A stretch of DNA of 64,000 nucleotides from assembly GCF_000219605.1 (NCBI RefSeq), contig NC_015740.1:4092001-4156000 (forward strand). Direction: 5' to 3'. The position numbers and the translations under genes are program-made. This stretch comes from Stutzerimonas stutzeri. GTDB taxonomy: Bacteria; Pseudomonadota; Gammaproteobacteria; Pseudomonadales; Pseudomonadaceae. Below are positions 8,138 through 16,650 of this stretch, piece after piece. The notes under the pieces are model-generated. The model was not told the origin of the DNA, searched no databases, and saw only the letters and a program-made list of their open reading frames with translations. Numbering within the stretch: position 1 is the stretch's first letter; each line of letters starts with the position of its first letter.

Positions 8138-10144
8138 GTGAGTGAAACCATACGCGTACCCGACATCGGCAGTGGTGAGGGTGAAGTAATCGAATTGTTC
8201 GTCAAGGTCGGCGACCGTATCGAAGCCGACCAGAGCATCCTGACGCTCGAGTCCGACAAGGCCAGCATGGAAATTCCAGCGCCCAAGGCGGGCGTGGTGA
8301 AGAGCCTGAAGGTCAAGCTCGGCGATCGTCTGAAAGAAGGCGACGAGCTGCTGGAGCTGGAAAGCGAAGAAGGCCAGGACAGTGCGGCTCCGGCACAGGC
8401 TGCAGCCGAACCCGCTGGCGCAGCGACCGGCGGCCCGACAGATGAAGCCGAAGCGCCGACGCCTCCGGGCGACGACGATGCTTCGGCCTCGGCCGGCGAA
8501 GGCGAGACACAGGAGATCAAGGTTCCTGATATCGGCTCCTCGGGCAAAGCCAGCGTAATCGAAATTGCGGTCAAAGCCGGCGATACCATTGCCGCCGAAC
8601 AAGCGTTGATCACGCTCGAGTCGGACAAGGCCAGCATGGAGATTCCGTCTCCTGCCGCCGGCGTGATCGAGAGCATTTCGGTCAAGGTGGGCGACGAAGT
8701 CGGCACCGGCGATCTGATCCTGATTCTCAAAGGCGCAGCGTCCAGCAAGCCAGCAGCAGGCAAGGCGCCAGCGAGCCAGGCCGCAAGCGCTCCGAAGCAA
8801 AAGCTCAGCGAGCCGGCAGCTGAAGAGCCTGCCGAAGCCGCCGGCGAATCCGTGGAAGAAGTGCGTATCCCGGACATCGGCTCCAGCGGCAGCGCCAATG
8901 TCATCGAAGTGATGGTCAAGGCCGGGGACAGCGTCGAGGCGGATCAGTCGCTGATTACCCTTGAGTCCGACAAGGCCAGCATGGAAATTCCTGCGCCCAA
9001 GGCGGGCGTGGTGGAATCGCTGTCGATCAAGGTCGGTGACGAGGCCAAGACCGGCGATCTGATCCTGACCCTAAAGGTCCAAGGCACCGCACCGGCGAAG
9101 AAACCCGCTCCCAAGGCGGATGAGGCTGCGCCGCAGCAGCAGGCCGTCGCACCAAACAAGCAAGGCGTTCCCGAGGCGAAGGCTGCCGCGACGCCGGCTC
9201 CGGCGGTCAGCGGCCCGAGCAAGGCTGGCACCAAGGTGCACGCGGGGCCGGCGGTACGCATGCTTGCACGCGAATTTGGCGTAGAACTGACTGATGTTCC
9301 GGCCACTGGCCCGAAGGGACGCATCCTCAAGGAAGACGTCCAGGCCTACGTCAAGAACATGCTGCACAAGGTCAAGCAGGCTCCTGCCGAAGGTACTACC
9401 GGCGGGGCGGGTATTCCGCCGATCCCGACGATCGACTTCAGCAAGTTCGGTGAAGTCGAAGAAGTGCCGATGACCCGCCTGATGCAGGTCGGTGCCGCCA
9501 ACCTGCATCGCAGCTGGCTGAACGTACCGCACGTGACCCAGTTCGAGTCGGCCGACATTACCGAGCTGGAAGCTTTCCGCGTTGCGCAGAAGGCGATCGC
9601 CGAGAAGGCTGGGGTCAAGCTCACCGTGCTGCCGCTATTGCTCAAGGCGTGCGCGCACCTGCTAAAGGAACTGCCGGATTTCAACAGTTCCCTGGCCCCG
9701 AGCGGCAAGGCGCTGATCCGCAAGAAGTATGTGCACGTAGGGTTCGCCGTCGACACGCCGGATGGCCTGATGGTCCCGGTGATTCGCAACGTCGACCAGA
9801 AGAGTCTGCTGCAACTGGCCGGCGAGGCTGCGGAGCTGGCTGAGAAGGCCCGCACCAAGAAGCTTTCTCCGGATGCGATGCAGGGCGCCTGCTTCACGAT
9901 CTCCAGCCTCGGCCACATCGGCGGCACCGGCTTCACGCCGATCGTCAATGCGCCGGAAGTGGCGATCCTAGGCGTCTCCAAGGCGGCCATGCAGCCGGTG
10001 TGGGATGGCAAGGCCTTCCAGCCCCGCCTGATGCTGCCGCTGTCGCTCTCCTACGACCACCGGGTGATCAACGGTGCCGCAGCGGCGCGCTTCACCAAGC
10101 GCCTGTCGGAGCTGCTGGCCGATATCCGCACCATGCTGCTGTAA
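8138..10144 (+). CDS. aceF: AceF, dihydrolipoamide acetyltransferase (E2p) with three lipoyl domains
   Basis: Core of the pyruvate dehydrogenase complex: carries acetyl groups on lipoyl-lysines and transfers them to CoA. 668 residues. Three lipoyl domains have ESDKASME around K41, K164 and K279, separated by Ala/Pro/Glu-rich linkers. A peripheral-subunit binding domain (residues about 366-405) and the catalytic domain (about 430-668) follow. The active-site motif is DHRVING, with Asn where many enzymes have Asp; Azotobacter vinelandii E2p has the same Asn. GTG 8138 is chosen: AGGAGA lies just upstream and the product then opens MSETIRVPDIG. A strong terminator follows. Confidence 0.96.
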   Translation: MSETIRVPDIGSGEGEVIELFVKVGDRIEADQSILTLESDKASMEIPAPKAGVVKSLKVKLGDRLKEGDELLELESEEGQDSAAPAQAAAEPAGAATGGPTDEAEAPTPPGDDDASASAGEGETQEIKVPDIGSSGKASVIEIAVKAGDTIAAEQALITLESDKASMEIPSPAAGVIESISVKVGDEVGTGDLILILKGAASSKPAAGKAPASQAASAPKQKLSEPAAEEPAEAAGESVEEVRIPDIGSSGSANVIEVMVKAGDSVEADQSLITLESDKASMEIPAPKAGVVESLSIKVGDEAKTGDLILTLKVQGTAPAKKPAPKADEAAPQQQAVAPNKQGVPEAKAAATPAPAVSGPSKAGTKVHAGPAVRMLAREFGVELTDVPATGPKGRILKEDVQAYVKNMLHKVKQAPAEGTTGGAGIPPIPTIDFSKFGEVEEVPMTRLMQVGAANLHRSWLNVPHVTQFESADITELEAFRVAQKAIAEKAGVKLTVLPLLLKACAHLLKELPDFNSSLAPSGKALIRKKYVHVGFAVDTPDGLMVPVIRNVDQKSLLQLAGEAAELAEKARTKKLSPDAMQGACFTISSLGHIGGTGFTPIVNAPEVAILGVSKAAMQPVWDGKAFQPRLMLPLSLSYDHRVINGAAAARFTKRLSELLADIRTMLL

Positions 10145-10152
10145 CGGCGCGC

Positions 10153-10196
10153 GAAAAAAACGCCGCGTTCTCACAGAGAGCCCGCGGCGTTTTTTT
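10153..10196 (+). terminator. Intrinsic terminator after aceF
   Basis: Arms CGCCGCG (10161-10167) and CGCGGCG (10183-10189) are followed by seven T; the left arm is preceded by seven A, so it can also stop the minus-strand gene that ends at 10266. It lies 17 bases past the aceF stop. Confidence 0.9.
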
Positions 10197-10265
10197 ATTG
10201 AGCGGGAAGAACGTGAAGGCTTGGACGCGGCAGACGAACCCTAGTGTCCGCCGTCAGGCGTTGCC

Positions 10266-10793
10266 TCAGCCTTTCTGCAGATTGCGGATCAGGAAGGACA
10301 ACGCCTTGGCCAGTTCTTCTGCTCCTTTGGGGTCGCGCACGATGACCACCAGCGGGAGACCGTCGACGGGGCTGTTGATCGAACAGCTCGGACCTTGGGG
10401 AGGACACTGATATTGCAGGTACGGATCGAGGCCAAAGACCGACAGGCTGCGATTGCGCACGGCAACGCCGCCGCCGCTGCCACGCACTTCCTCGCGAATG
10501 CGCAGCTCGCCGGGGGCGGATACGCTCAGCTCGTAGAGGAAGTCCTGCGGATTGCTCTGCCCGACCTGATAACCGGCGCGTAATGCATAGGTATCGAGCA
10601 TTCCGTTACTATGCGCCAGCAGCGCTTCACGATCGCTGTTGGTCAGGTAAAGTTTCTTTAATTCAGTGAGATAGCGCGCCGACTCGTCGGAGCCGAATTC
10701 GACGGTTTCACTCGCCATCAGCGGTGTTCCGATCACGCAGAAAACCGAGACCATCACTAACTTCGCAAGCCGACTTGTCAGTCCCTGTCGCAT
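10266..10793 (-). CDS. Exported protein of unknown function
   Basis: I do not recognise a family. 175 residues with a clear signal peptide (MRQGLTSRLAKLVMVSVFCVIGTPLMASE, cleavage probably after LMA). The mature part has no transmembrane segment, contains two cysteines near its end (CPPQGPSC) that could form a disulphide, and ends with an amphipathic helix (EELAKALSFLIRNLQKG). ATG 10793 has an AAGGGTGC ribosome site. It is convergent with aceF and divergent from dipA, 110 bp away; context suggests no function. Confidence 0.75.
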   Translation of the reverse strand: MRQGLTSRLAKLVMVSVFCVIGTPLMASETVEFGSDESARYLTELKKLYLTNSDREALLAHSNGMLDTYALRAGYQVGQSNPQDFLYELSVSAPGELRIREEVRGSGGGVAVRNRSLSVFGLDPYLQYQCPPQGPSCSINSPVDGLPLVVIVRDPKGAEELAKALSFLIRNLQKG

Positions 10794-10903
10794 GATGCAC
10801 CCTTGCCTGAATTAATATTATTTAGCCATCGTCCTTCGCTGGAACGGCACCTGGAGCTCAGGCCCGCCCAACTCCGTGGAGCATACTGGAAGCCAGCCGC
10901 TCG

Positions 10904-13576
10904 ATGAAAATACATACCGATGCCGCCAGTCGTCTGGCGACCGAGGTTGTGACGCAGTTGCCAGTGCCATCACGGCTCGGCATGCTGCGTTTCGAGCGCC
11001 TGAACGAATCCAGCTGGACATTGTTGTTCCTCGACCCTGCTTGCGAACGAACCATCGGCGTCTGTGCCGCCGACCTGTGCTCTCTGGTCGACTCCCCCTA
11101 CGCCAGCCTCATGGAGCCCAGCGCCCGCCACCAGCTGCATGAGGACATCCAGCAACAGTTGGCCGAACGCGGCCACTACTCGGTGAGCTATCGCCTGCAC
11201 GGCCCAGAAGGCGTGCTGGAGATCACCGAACTCGGCGAAGCCTTCCAGCAGTACGGCCGCGAGCTGCTCAGAGGCTATCTGATGTCCGGCGGCCAGCCCG
11301 AATCGGAGCAGGATCTGCGGGTACAGAACGCCAGGCTCCGCGCCGCGCTGCAACAGCATGAGCAAGCCCAGGACGAGCATATCGAGCACATGCTGCGCTC
11401 ACGCACCCAGCAGAATCTGATCGTCCGGCTGGCTCGGCATCGCTACGGCTCCGCCAATCCACAGCAGGAGGCCGCGCAGCTGATCACCCAGGCGGCCTGC
11501 GAGGTCTACGAGCTGGGCCGTGCCACGATCTGGCATCTGAACGGCACGCGCCTGGAGCCGGTGGCGTGCTACCGACTCGACGGAGACCATTACGAAACGC
11601 CACCCGCGCTGGAGCTCGCGCCTTATCCGCGCTATCTGCAGGCGCTGCAGAGCGGCCGCGCCATAGATGCCCAGGACGTTGGCCAGGATCACCGCACCTG
11701 TGAACTGGACGAATGCGTCTATCGCCCGCAAGCCATTCGCTCGATTCTGGATGCCAGCATACGGGTCGGTGGTGAAGTGATCGGCGTGCTCAGCCTGCAG
11801 CACAGCGGCAAGCCACGGGCCTGGCATGCCGACGAAATCGCCTTCGCCGGTGAACTGGCCGATCAGTACGCGCAGGTACTGGCCAACCAGCAACGCCTGA
11901 GTGCCACCCACATGCTTGGCCTGTTCCAGCGCGCAGTGGAGCAGAGCGCCAGCGCCTTCATCCTGGTGGACCGGGACGGTCGCGTGGAATACGTGAACCC
12001 TGCCTTCACCGCCATCAGCCAGTTCTCCGAGTCCGAAGTGCGCGGTCAGCGCCTGGCCGATCTCAAGGCTCTGGAAAACCTCGGAGAGCTGCTGTTCGAC
12101 ACCTCGTCGGTACTCGCCCACAGCAACAGCTGGCAGGGAGAGTTTCGCTCAAGGCGAAAGAATCTGGAGCCCTACTGGGGGCAGCTGTCGATCTCGAAGG
12201 TCTTCAACGACGACGGCATGCTCACCCACTACATCGGCATCTACGAGGACATCACCCGCAGCAAGCTGGCCCATCAGCACATCGAGCGCCTGGCCTACAC
12301 CGACAACCTGACCAACCTGGGCAATCGTCCTTTCTTCATCCGCAGTATCGAGGAGCGCTTCGCCGCAGGCGCCGAGCCGAGGCTCTGCCTGCTGCTGGTG
12401 GACATCGACAACTTCAAGCGAATCAATGACAGCCTGGGCCACCAGACCGGCGACAAGCTGCTTACCAGCCTCGCACGCCGGCTGCGCAACGGCCTCAGCC
12501 AGCAGAGCGTGCTGGCACGTTTCGCCAGCAACGAGTTCGCCCTGCTGTTCGATGACAAGGGCCTGGAGGAAGGCATAAGACTGGCGGATCAGGTGCTGCG
12601 CATCCTCGACAAGCCACTGTTGGTCGACAAGCAGCTGATCAGCGTCAGCGGCTCGCTGGGACTGGCCTGCTCACCGCAACACGGGCGCGACCCGGAAACC
12701 CTGATGAAGCATGCCGGGCAGGCGCTGCACAAGGCCAAGGCGAACGGCAAGAACCAGGTGCAGATATTCACCGAAGCCCTGCATGCCGAGGCCAACTACA
12801 AGCTCTTCGTCGAGAACAATCTTCGCCGCGCGCTGCTGCAGAACGAGTTGGAGGTGTTCTATCAGCCCAAGCTGTGCCTGCACACCGGCCGGCTGCAGGG
12901 GCTGGAGGCGCTGCTGCGCTGGAACCACCCGGAAAAAGGCATGATCCGCCCGGACCAGTTCATCAGCGTCGCGGAAGAGACCGGGTTGATCATTCCGATC
13001 GGCAAATGGGTCGTTCGCGAAGCCTGCCGCATGGGCGTTACGCTGTCGGAGCTGGGTCTGGGCAAACCCCAGATCGCCATCAACCTGTCACCCAAGCAGT
13101 TCTCCGACCCCGACCTGCTGAGCTCCATCGCGGCAATTTTGCTGGAGGAAAAGCCCCCCGCCGGGCAACTGGAACTTGAGCTGACCGAGAGCCTGCTGCT
13201 CGATGCCACCGAGGAAACCCGTCAACAGCTGATCGGCCTCAAGGCGCTGGGCCTGACCCTGGCCATGGACGATTTCGGCACCGGTTACTCCTCGCTCAGC
13301 TACCTGAAGAAATTCCCCATCGATGTGATCAAGATCGATCGCAGCTTCATCAAGGACATCCCTGACAACCAGGACGACGTGGAAATCACCTCGGCGGTGA
13401 TCGCCATGGCGCGCAAGCTGCACCTCAAGGTCGTCGCCGAAGGCATCGAAACGCCGGAGCAGCTGAAGTTCCTCCGCCGACATCGTTGCGATATCGGCCA
13501 GGGCTATCTGTTCGACAAGCCGATCCCGGGCACCGGACTGACCGATGCCCTGCGCCGCTACCCTCACTGGTGCTGA
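10904..13576 (+). CDS. dipA: DipA-like c-di-GMP phosphodiesterase (GAF-PAS-GGDEF-EAL)
   Basis: Degrades cyclic di-GMP; the P. aeruginosa orthologue drives biofilm dispersion and lies at the same place, between aceF and msrA. 890 residues: an N-terminal sensory region with a coiled coil (about 130-165), GAF (about 185-330), PAS (about 340-455), GGDEF (about 460-620) and EAL (about 635-885). The GGDEF motif is degenerate, ASNEF at 541-545, so no cyclase activity is expected; it may bind GTP. The EAL domain is intact: LEALLRW (E668), NLSPKQF, ELTES, DDFGTGYSSL (D789, D790), AEGIET. No transmembrane segment is seen. Symbol rests on domain order and synteny. Confidence 0.9.
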   Translation: MKIHTDAASRLATEVVTQLPVPSRLGMLRFERLNESSWTLLFLDPACERTIGVCAADLCSLVDSPYASLMEPSARHQLHEDIQQQLAERGHYSVSYRLHGPEGVLEITELGEAFQQYGRELLRGYLMSGGQPESEQDLRVQNARLRAALQQHEQAQDEHIEHMLRSRTQQNLIVRLARHRYGSANPQQEAAQLITQAACEVYELGRATIWHLNGTRLEPVACYRLDGDHYETPPALELAPYPRYLQALQSGRAIDAQDVGQDHRTCELDECVYRPQAIRSILDASIRVGGEVIGVLSLQHSGKPRAWHADEIAFAGELADQYAQVLANQQRLSATHMLGLFQRAVEQSASAFILVDRDGRVEYVNPAFTAISQFSESEVRGQRLADLKALENLGELLFDTSSVLAHSNSWQGEFRSRRKNLEPYWGQLSISKVFNDDGMLTHYIGIYEDITRSKLAHQHIERLAYTDNLTNLGNRPFFIRSIEERFAAGAEPRLCLLLVDIDNFKRINDSLGHQTGDKLLTSLARRLRNGLSQQSVLARFASNEFALLFDDKGLEEGIRLADQVLRILDKPLLVDKQLISVSGSLGLACSPQHGRDPETLMKHAGQALHKAKANGKNQVQIFTEALHAEANYKLFVENNLRRALLQNELEVFYQPKLCLHTGRLQGLEALLRWNHPEKGMIRPDQFISVAEETGLIIPIGKWVVREACRMGVTLSELGLGKPQIAINLSPKQFSDPDLLSSIAAILLEEKPPAGQLELELTESLLLDATEETRQQLIGLKALGLTLAMDDFGTGYSSLSYLKKFPIDVIKIDRSFIKDIPDNQDDVEITSAVIAMARKLHLKVVAEGIETPEQLKFLRRHRCDIGQGYLFDKPIPGTGLTDALRRYPHWC

Positions 13577-13678
13577 TAAGCGGAAAGCGTGGCGACGCAC
13601 GGTCGCTGGTGCGCTTTCGCTGCCGGCCTGCCTTTTTGTAGCCTAGGGCTCAGCTACCGTCCCCCGATCGAGGCCCGC

Positions 13679-14326
13679 ATGTCGCTACGCTCGCAGATAC
13701 TGGTCAACAAACAAGCACTGCCCACGGCAGAACAGGCGCTGCCCGGCCGCTCGACGGCGATGCCGGTCCCGCCGGCGCACCATGTGAACGGCAATCCGCT
13801 GCAGCCACCATTCCCGGCCGACCTGCAACAGGCGGTCTTCGGCATGGGCTGTTTCTGGGGCGCGGAACGTCGCTTCTGGGAACAACCCGGGGTATGGACG
13901 ACGGCGGTGGGCTACGCCGGAGGGATTACGCCGAACCCGACCTACGACGAAGTGTGCTCCGGACTCACCGGTCACACCGAAGCGGTGCTGGTGGTGTTCG
14001 ACCCCAAGGTGATCGATTACGAAACCTTGCTGCGCATCTTCTGGGAGGCACACAACCCGACCCAGGGCATGCGTCAGGGCAACGATGTGGGCAGTCAGTA
14101 CCGGTCGGCGATCTACTGCATGGACGCGCAGCAGCGCAGCGCGGCCGAAGCCAGTCGGGAGCGCTTTCAGCAGCGCCTGAGCCAGGCGGGCTTTGCGCAG
14201 ATCACTACCGAGATTGCCGACGCCCCGCCTTTCTACTATGCGGAGGCGTACCACCAGCAGTATCTGGCGAAGAATCCAGGAGGTTATTGCGGACTCGGCG
14301 GGACCGGCGTCTGCATGCCGGATTGA
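13679..14326 (+). CDS. msrA: MsrA, peptide-methionine (S)-S-oxide reductase
   Basis: Repairs oxidised methionine (S-epimer) in proteins using thioredoxin. 215 residues, including the roughly 50-residue N-terminal extension found in pseudomonads and enterobacteria. The catalytic cysteine is C58 in GCFWG; recycling cysteines are C204 and C212 in the tail [12 protein letters not shown]. The reading frame is open to 13589, but ATG 13679 matches the family start MSLRSQIL and has GAGG upstream. It follows dipA by 102 bp with no terminator between, so read-through is possible. Confidence 0.96.
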   Translation: MSLRSQILVNKQALPTAEQALPGRSTAMPVPPAHHVNGNPLQPPFPADLQQAVFGMGCFWGAERRFWEQPGVWTTAVGYAGGITPNPTYDEVCSGLTGHTEAVLVVFDPKVIDYETLLRIFWEAHNPTQGMRQGNDVGSQYRSAIYCMDAQQRSAAEASRERFQQRLSQAGFAQITTEIADAPPFYYAEAYHQQYLAKNPGGYCGLGGTGVCMPD

Positions 14327-14398
14327 TGCGGTGCAGTCGAGTTAATGCTGCCCTTCGCCAGGCGTCCCTGCTGCTTGGCAAACGGCGGACTTGGCAGA

Positions 14399-14526
14399 AA
14401 AGAAAAACCCCGCCGAAGCGGGGCTCTGCAGACTGAATCCTGACATCCTTGATCGCGCGCCGTCCTGGCACCGCTCCCTGTGTGGTCCGTGTTGTTTGAT
14501 CGCGCTTCCTGCGCCACATTCCTGAT
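14399..14526 (-). ncRNA. rsmY: RsmY-like GacA-dependent small RNA (RsmA/CsrA sponge)
   Basis: Read on the minus strand from about 14526 to the T-run near 14402, the transcript is about 125 nt, close to the known size of RsmY. It carries seven GGA motifs (AUCAGGAAU, GCAGGAAGC, ACGGACC, CAGGGAG, CCAGGACGG, AAGGAUG, CAGGAUU), several in potential hairpin loops, the feature that lets these RNAs sequester RsmA. It opens AUCAGGA and soon has GCGCAGGAAGCGC, as I recall for Pseudomonas RsmY. A TAATCT -10 box (14537-14532) sits correctly for a start near 14526, two GacA boxes lie upstream, and an intrinsic terminator ends it. No protein-coding gene fits here. The exact start is inferred; RsmZ or another Rsm-family RNA is the alternative. 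Confidence 0.85.
14402..14423 (-). terminator. Intrinsic terminator of the RsmY-like RNA
   Basis: Arms CCCCGC (14408-14413) and GCGGGG (14418-14423) with a CGAA loop; on the minus strand the stem is followed by TTTTTCTTTT. The plus strand has no T-run after the stem, so it acts for the minus-strand RNA rather than msrA. Confidence 0.88.
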
Positions 14527-14582
14527 GCGGAAGATTACTGCCAGGCCTTGTGAGCCAGTAGTAGCCATTTTACATCACGCTT

Positions 14583-14600
14583 TGTAAGTCTTTTCCTACA
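14583..14600. promoter_or_regulatory. GacA box, proximal (one mismatch)
   Basis: TGTAAG-TCTTTT-CCTACA matches the known GacA upstream activating sequence TGTAAG-N6-CTTACA with one mismatch. It is centred about 66 bp upstream of the inferred start of the RsmY-like RNA. Confidence 0.75.
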
Positions 14601-14623
14601 CCGCGTCATCCATGATGCAGGGC

Positions 14624-14641
14624 TGTAAGTCCAGGCTTACA
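14624..14641. promoter_or_regulatory. GacA box, distal (perfect)
   Basis: TGTAAG-TCCAGG-CTTACA is an exact match to the GacA activating sequence used at rsmX/Y/Z promoters. It is centred about 107 bp upstream of the inferred RNA start and 41 bp (about four helical turns) from the proximal copy. Confidence 0.88.
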
Positions 14642-14733
14642 TTGCGCGAGTTTTATGACCTGAGGCCCGGCTTAATCGTTCCGCGTCATGGCCAAATAAT
14701 TTCATATTGCCTTTAGATTAAGCCGGCTCGATC

Positions 14734-16512
14734 TCAAAACTGCGCGGCATCCAGCAGGTAGAGCGACTCGCTGCCGGCCTTGACTGACGCCGTAAGCGAG
14801 TGGATGCGCGGCAACAGCCGGGCAAAGTAGAAACGCGCCGTGCCCAGCTTGCTCTGATAGAAATCGCCCTCGCCCTGCTTCGCCAGTGCCACCGCAGCCA
14901 TGCGCGCCCACATGTAGGCGTACGCGGTGTAGCCGAACACGTGCAGGTACTCGACCGAAGCGGCGCCGATCTCGTTCGGATTGGTCTTGGCCTGATCGAT
15001 CACCCAGGCGGTCAGCTCGTCCAGATTGTCCAGCGCAGCCTTGAGGGGCTCGGTGAACTCGCGCAGATCCGCACCGGCACTGGCGACGAACGCGCGGATC
15101 TCATCGACGAACGCCTGATACATGGTGCCGCCGCTGCCGACAATCTTGCGTCCGACCAGGTCCAGCGCCTGGATGCCGTTGGTGCCTTCGTAGATCTGGG
15201 TAATACGGCAGTCGCGCACCAGTTGCTCCTGGCCCCATTCGCGAATGAAGCCGTGGCCGCCGAACACCTGCTGACCGTGCACAGTGGTTTCCAATCCCAT
15301 GTCGGTGAGGAAGGCCTTGGCCACCGGCGTCAGCAGCGCAACCTGCGCCTCGGCCCGCTGCCGTGCCGCTTCGTCGTCGCTGAACTTGGCGATATCGAGC
15401 TGCAGCGCGACGTAGCTGGAGAAGGCTCGCCCACCTTCGTTCAAGGCCTTCATGGTCAGCAGCATGCGCCGCACATCGGGGTGCACGATGATCGGGTCGG
15501 CAGCCTTGTCCTGCGCAATCGGGCCGGTCGGGGCACGGCTCTGGATGCGCTCGCGAGCGTACTCGATGGCGCTCTGGTAGGAACGCTCGCCAGTGGCCAG
15601 CCCCTGAATGCCGACGCCGAGGCGCTCGTAGTTCATCATGGTGAACATCGCCGCCAGGCCCTTGTTGGCTTCACCGACCATCCAGCCAGTGGCGCCGTCG
15701 AAGTTCATCACGCACGTCGCGGACGCCTGGATACCCATCTTGTGTTCGATCGATCCACAGGACAGCGAGTTGCGCTCGCCCAGCGAGCCGTCGTCGTTGA
15801 CCAGAACCTTCGGCACGAGGAAAAGGGAGATGCCGCGCGAACCGGCCGGTGCATCCGGCAGCTTGGCCAGTACCAGATGGATGATGTTGTCGGTCAGGTC
15901 GTGCTCACCGCCGGTGATGAAGATCTTGGTGCCGCTCACCTTGTAGGAGCCATCGGCCTGCGGCTCGGCCTTGGTGCGGATGATGCCCAGATCGGTACCG
16001 GCATGCGGCTCGGTCAGGCACATGGAGCCGGACCAGACGCCGGCGTACATGTTCGGCAAATACTTCTGCTTGAGCTCTTCGCTGGCGTGGGCGTAGATCG
16101 ACAAGCAGGCGCCAGACGTCAGCATCGGATACAGACCGAACGCCAGGCTGGCGGAGTTCATCATCTCCTCCACCTGCGCCGAGATGACCTTGGGCATGCC
16201 CATGCCACCGAATGCCGGGTCACCACCGACACCCACCCAGCCACCTTCAGCGTACAGCTGATAGGCCTCGCGATAGCCGGCCGGTGTCGACACCGCACCG
16301 CCGTCCCAGCGGCAACCCTCTTCGTCACCACTGCGATTGAGCGGGGCGATGCTGTTGGCGGTGATCTTGCCGGCCTCTTCGAGGATCGCGTCGGCGGTTT
16401 CCGCGTCGACCACCTCGGCCAGGGCTGGCAGCGCCTGCCAGAGCTTCGGCGCATCGAAGACTTCATTCAGGACAAAACGCATGTCGCGCAGCGGCGCTTG
16501 GTAGTCAGCCAT
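14734..16512 (-). CDS. Acyl-CoA dehydrogenase, large (about 600-residue) type, first paralogue
   Basis: FAD enzyme expected to introduce the 2,3-double bond into an acyl-CoA in fatty acid beta-oxidation. 592 residues; this subfamily has an extra C-terminal domain and is related to long-chain and methylmercaptopropionyl-CoA dehydrogenases, so exact substrate is unknown. Visible signatures: MCLTEPHAGTDLG and KIFITGGEHDLTDNI (FAD/substrate region), QVFGGHGFIREWGQEQLVRD and YEGTNGIQALDLVGRK near the active site. ATG 16512 has GAGGAACC upstream; a longer frame to 16548 lacks a ribosome site. Similar proteins lie at 18101-19906 and 36722-38524. Confidence 0.92.
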   Translation of the reverse strand: MADYQAPLRDMRFVLNEVFDAPKLWQALPALAEVVDAETADAILEEAGKITANSIAPLNRSGDEEGCRWDGGAVSTPAGYREAYQLYAEGGWVGVGGDPAFGGMGMPKVISAQVEEMMNSASLAFGLYPMLTSGACLSIYAHASEELKQKYLPNMYAGVWSGSMCLTEPHAGTDLGIIRTKAEPQADGSYKVSGTKIFITGGEHDLTDNIIHLVLAKLPDAPAGSRGISLFLVPKVLVNDDGSLGERNSLSCGSIEHKMGIQASATCVMNFDGATGWMVGEANKGLAAMFTMMNYERLGVGIQGLATGERSYQSAIEYARERIQSRAPTGPIAQDKAADPIIVHPDVRRMLLTMKALNEGGRAFSSYVALQLDIAKFSDDEAARQRAEAQVALLTPVAKAFLTDMGLETTVHGQQVFGGHGFIREWGQEQLVRDCRITQIYEGTNGIQALDLVGRKIVGSGGTMYQAFVDEIRAFVASAGADLREFTEPLKAALDNLDELTAWVIDQAKTNPNEIGAASVEYLHVFGYTAYAYMWARMAAVALAKQGEGDFYQSKLGTARFYFARLLPRIHSLTASVKAGSESLYLLDAAQF

Positions 16513-16650
16513 GGCAAGGTTCCTCGCAAGACACTGGGTTGCAGCCACTGTGGGCCGTTTCCAGCGAGTCTAACCGAACAACCAGGACAGGATTAAGCGT
16601 CTTTTTATGACCAGATAGTTTTATGCGGTCATAAGCGAACCGCTACAGCC

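Noticed and set aside
8249..9013. Lipoyl-domain repeats as a mobile or tandem DNA repeat
   Set aside because: They are in-frame protein domains with conserved lipoyl lysines; reported as a coding feature instead.
14408..14423. Use of the sRNA hairpin as the msrA terminator
   Set aside because: The plus strand lacks a T-run after the stem; the T-run is only on the minus strand.
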